NCBI RefSeq assembly: GCF_018614915.1
Contig: NZ_JAGGNU010000060.1
Location: 62,001-126,000, forward strand
Length of the DNA stretch: 64,000 nucleotides
Source of the DNA: Variovorax paradoxus
GTDB taxonomy: Bacteria > Pseudomonadota > Gammaproteobacteria > Burkholderiales > Burkholderiaceae_C
Reading direction: 5' to 3'
Every line of letters starts with the position of its first letter. The first letter of the stretch is position 1. Both the position numbers and the translations under genes were made by a program. Under the pieces are notes generated by a model. The model ran no database searches and was not told where the DNA came from. It saw nothing but the letters and a program-made list of their open reading frames with translations. This document shows positions 62,989-64,000 of this stretch, piece after piece.

Positions 62989-64000
62989 CTACATCCCCAC
63001 GTAGTTCGGCCCGCCGCCGCCTTCGGGCGTGACCCAGACGATGTTCTGCGTCGGGTCCTTGATGTCGCAGGTCTTGCAGTGCACGCAGTTCTGCGCATTG
63101 ATCTGCAGGCGCTGCTTGCCGCCTTCGTCGGGCACGAACTCGTAGACGCCCGCCGGGCAGTAGCGGCTCTCGGGCCCCGCGTACTCCGGCAGGTTGATCT
63201 CGGTCGGCACCGCGGCGTTCTTCAGCGTCAGGTGCGCAGGCTGGTTCTCCTCGTGGTTGGTGTTGCTCACGAACACGGAGGAGAGGCGGTCGAAGGTCAG
63301 CTGGCCATCCGGCTTGGGATAGACGATCTTCTTGCAGGCCGAAGCGCGCTTGAGCCGCTCGTGGTCGGCCTGGTGGCGATGGATGGTCCAGGGGATGTGG
63401 CCGCGCAGCACGTACTGCTCGATGCCCGTCATCAGCGTGCCCACCGTCAGGCCCTTCTTGAACCACTGCTTGAAGTTGCGCGCCTTGTGGAGCTCCTTGT
63501 GCAACCAGCTCTTCTCGAAGGCCGCCGGGTAGGCCGTGAGTTCGTCGTGCTGGCGGCCGGCCACCACGGCGTGGTAGGCGGCCTCGGCCGCGAGCATGCC
63601 GGTCTTGATGGCGGCATGGCTGCCCTTGATGCGGCTGGCGTTCAGGTAGCCCGCCTCGCAGCCCACCAGCACGCCGCCCGGGAACACCGTCTTGGGCAGG
63701 GAGAGCAGGCCGCCTGCCGTGATGGCGCGCGCGCCGTAGCTCAGGCGCTTGGGCGCCTTCAGGCCCTTGTCCTGGCCTTCGAAGTACCAGCGGATGTTGG
63801 GATGGGTCTTGAAGCGCTGGAACTCGTCGAAGGGGCTCAGGTGCGGGTTCTGGTAGTCCAGGCCGATGACGAAGCCGACGATCACCTGGTTGTTCTCGGC
63901 GTGGTAGAGGAAGGAGCCGCCGTAGGTGTCCGGCTTCAGCGGCCAGCCTGCCGTGTGCACGGCCAGGCCGGGCTGGTGGCGCGCGGGGTCGATCTCCCAC
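62989..64000 (-). CDS. Electron transfer flavoprotein-ubiquinone oxidoreductase, C-terminal part (partial)
   Basis: 337 residues to the window edge; the N-terminal FAD part lies beyond 64000. HTAGWPLKPDTYGGSFLYHAENNQVIVGFVIGLDYQNPHLSPFDEFQRFKTHP and GARAITAGGLLSLPKTVFPGGVLVGCEAGYLNASRIKGSHAAIKTGMLAAE are typical of ETF-QO. The C-terminus carries the 4Fe-4S cluster motif: CPAGVYEFVPDEGG and NCVHCKTCDIKDPTQNIVWVTPEGGGGPNY. The enzyme passes electrons from ETF to ubiquinone at the inner membrane. It is co-directional with, but 118 bases before, the dctP gene's region. Confidence 0.95.
   Translation of the reverse strand, partial: WEIDPARHQPGLAVHTAGWPLKPDTYGGSFLYHAENNQVIVGFVIGLDYQNPHLSPFDEFQRFKTHPNIRWYFEGQDKGLKAPKRLSYGARAITAGGLLSLPKTVFPGGVLVGCEAGYLNASRIKGSHAAIKTGMLAAEAAYHAVVAGRQHDELTAYPAAFEKSWLHKELHKARNFKQWFKKGLTVGTLMTGIEQYVLRGHIPWTIHRHQADHERLKRASACKKIVYPKPDGQLTFDRLSSVFVSNTNHEENQPAHLTLKNAAVPTEINLPEYAGPESRYCPAGVYEFVPDEGGKQRLQINAQNCVHCKTCDIKDPTQNIVWVTPEGGGGPNYVGM

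Overview
The window is about 64 kb of GC-rich chromosome (roughly two thirds G+C). It comes from a metabolically versatile betaproteobacterium, most likely a Comamonadaceae member close to Variovorax. This rests on gene content (ABC, TRAP and MFS uptake systems, aromatic-acid catabolism, an ECF42-type sigma factor with YCII proteins, PF04392 binding proteins) and on intergenic repeats of a kind I associate with this group; no rRNA or marker gene proves it. I saw no tRNA, rRNA, CRISPR array, prophage or complete insertion sequence.

Layout: 1-3289 holds an ECF42-type sigma factor (5' cut), two YCII/DGPF proteins and a DHA2 exporter. 3298-6398 holds aroC, an MFS transporter and an AbrB/PIN toxin-antitoxin pair. 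6403-6676 is a highly folded palindromic MITE-like element. 6673-12506 (minus) is a ROK-regulated sugar ABC transporter with a fructokinase. 12815-25844 is a (dehydro)shikimate/protocatechuate catabolic island: MHS transporter, IclR regulator, two AroE-like dehydrogenases, 3-dehydroshikimate dehydratase, a five-gene Liv-type ABC transporter, a Gfo/Idh/MocA oxidoreductase and pcaB-pcaC-pcaD. 25941-26615 is a FrnE-like oxidoreductase. 26656-31936 is an IclR-controlled TRAP operon with an embedded type II dehydroquinase and two binding proteins. A deleted copy of the palindromic element follows at 31941-32012.

32009-40333 carries a LysR/MFS pair, small enzymes, a lipoprotein, an HxlR/dehydrogenase pair and a NitT/TauT-type ABC transporter without a binding protein. 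40355-46393 carries a sensor kinase, CheY-like and receiver-cyclase operon divergent from a PF04392 binding protein, then a DUF3014 protein. 46422-49018 has a LysR and two SDR enzymes. 49041-53330 is a second ECF42 locus with four YCII proteins (one a two-domain fusion), a SET-domain protein and a DoxX-like protein. 53533-58287 is gcvTHP behind a tandem glycine riboswitch. The right end has two uncharacterised genes, a third TRAP system (dctPQM) and the 3' part of ETF-ubiquinone oxidoreductase.

Two connections stand out. Three copies of TGTCGA-N17-CGAC lie upstream of YCII genes in both ECF42 loci, which suggests one regulon. The dehydratase, dehydrogenases, dehydroquinase and pcaBCD form most of a quinate/shikimate to beta-ketoadipate route, but the ring-cleaving dioxygenase (pcaGH) is not in the window.
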